A DNA stretch of 64,000 bases from the NCBI RefSeq assembly GCF_000332495.1, contig NZ_AOGW02000006.1:496001-560000 (forward strand), read 5' to 3'. This stretch comes from Leptospira terpstrae serovar Hualin str. LT 11-33 = ATCC 700639 (GTDB taxonomy: Bacteria; Spirochaetota; Leptospiria; Leptospirales; Leptospiraceae). Both the position numbers and the translations under genes were made by a program. The first letter of the stretch is position 1. Each line of letters opens with the position of its first letter. The notes beneath the pieces were generated by a model, which was given only the letters and a program-made list of their open reading frames with translations, did no database searches and was not told the DNA's origin. Shown piece by piece: positions 63,730-64,000 of the stretch.

Positions 63730-64000
63730 AATTGGTTGGTAGGCCAAAGTTTCTAATTTCTGTTTTTTTGTTTTTAACTGCTTTGGAAGTTTCTGCTGAG
63801 ACCTTGAGCATTGATATTCAAAAAAGTGACAGTTCCCCCCTCTATATCGCGAAATCAATGTTAGTGTTTGAAGATAAAACAAATCAATTGGACTTTGATT
63901 CCATTCGTTCTCCTCTATTGGAATCAAAATTCATAAAGGTTCCTTCCTCCGAAGAAGCTTTTAATTTTTCCTATTCCCAATCTACCTATTGGCTAAAGAT
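63726..64000 (+). CDS. Partial 7TMR-DISM-type signalling protein
   Basis: The gene starts at 63726 (ATGA overlap with the preceding stop) and runs off the right edge after 91 codons. A signal peptide (FLISVFLFLTALEVSA) is followed by a periplasmic segment ending SQSTYWLK, which resembles the start of a 7TMR-DISM extracellular 2 domain (typically containing Tyr-Trp-Leu). Such proteins carry seven membrane helices and a cytoplasmic GGDEF, kinase or phosphatase domain. The rest is not visible, so the output is unknown. Confidence 0.65.
   Translation, partial: MKLVGRPKFLISVFLFLTALEVSAETLSIDIQKSDSSPLYIAKSMLVFEDKTNQLDFDSIRSPLLESKFIKVPSSEEAFNFSYSQSTYWLK

Noticed and set aside
1..64000. CRISPR arrays, insertion sequences, tRNA or rRNA genes
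   Set aside because: No regularly spaced repeats, transposase frames, tRNA cloverleaf or rRNA-like stretches were noticed; intergenic gaps are mostly under 200 bp. A tRNAscan or Rfam run would settle this.

Overview
The window looks like chromosomal DNA from a Leptospira, most likely a free-living (saprophytic-clade) species. This is inferred from gene content and style, not from a database match. The DNA is AT-rich and gene-dense. There are many small lipoproteins with loose spirochaetal lipoboxes, several TTG and GTG starts, Gram-negative LPS and peptidoglycan genes (kdsD, murB, mltG), TonB-dependent receptors, and a CIRCE-controlled hrcA-grpE-dnaK-dnaJ operon. I found no rRNA, tRNA, IS element, CRISPR array or prophage. 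No stretch longer than about 200 bp lacks a gene.

Layout. 1-4253: a partial amidase-like lipoprotein, a GMC oxidoreductase with a small partner subunit, and a TPR protein. 4303-7020 (minus): a tightly overlapping operon of a TonB-like protein, a specialised NusG paralogue, kdsD and aroD. It diverges from aroC, a response regulator, and a detached nuoG-nuoI pair with a good sigma70 promoter (7080-10989). 11086-17085: a conserved exported protein, a thiolase, three small lipoproteins and small acyl-CoA-type or stress proteins. 17146-21328 (minus): glnD and a GH13 alpha-glucosidase. 21335-24005: a membrane protein, a GH172 (DUF2961) glycosidase and a PAS-GGDEF diguanylate cyclase. 24067-31197: a promoter plus CIRCE, hrcA-grpE-dnaK-dnaJ, and three closely following genes (Gfo/Idh/MocA, YqgE, SDR).

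31376-40448 is the most interesting block. Five abutting or overlapping genes encode two circularly permuted ATP-grasp domains, two alpha-E domains, two transglutaminase-like peptidase domains with intact Cys-His-Asp triads, and one DUF2126 (circularly permuted glutamine-synthetase-like) domain. This matches a widespread but biochemically uncharacterised predicted peptide-synthesis or peptide-tagging system.

40590-43464 holds an ArsC/Spx-family protein, murB, mltG and a small helical protein. 43478-49157 looks like an outer-membrane uptake module: an exported beta-helix-like lipoprotein, a second lipoprotein and a carboxypeptidase-regulatory-domain TonB-dependent receptor. Upstream of the first and last of these genes are four 7-mers spaced exactly 11 bp apart that resemble tandem Pho boxes. 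The second lipoprotein has its Shine-Dalgarno inside a perfect 10-bp hairpin.

49264-53651 carries an SPFH protein, an ankyrin lipoprotein, an M20 peptidase, a methyltransferase and a nitroreductase. 53671-57645 is a TetR-controlled module: two copies of a palindromic operator lie between the nitroreductase and tetR, followed by an overlapping TonB-dependent receptor and a lipoprotein. The window ends with ilvD, a pirin, a PAS histidine kinase, a zinc-ribbon plus propeller-like protein, and the start of a 7TMR-DISM-type signalling protein.
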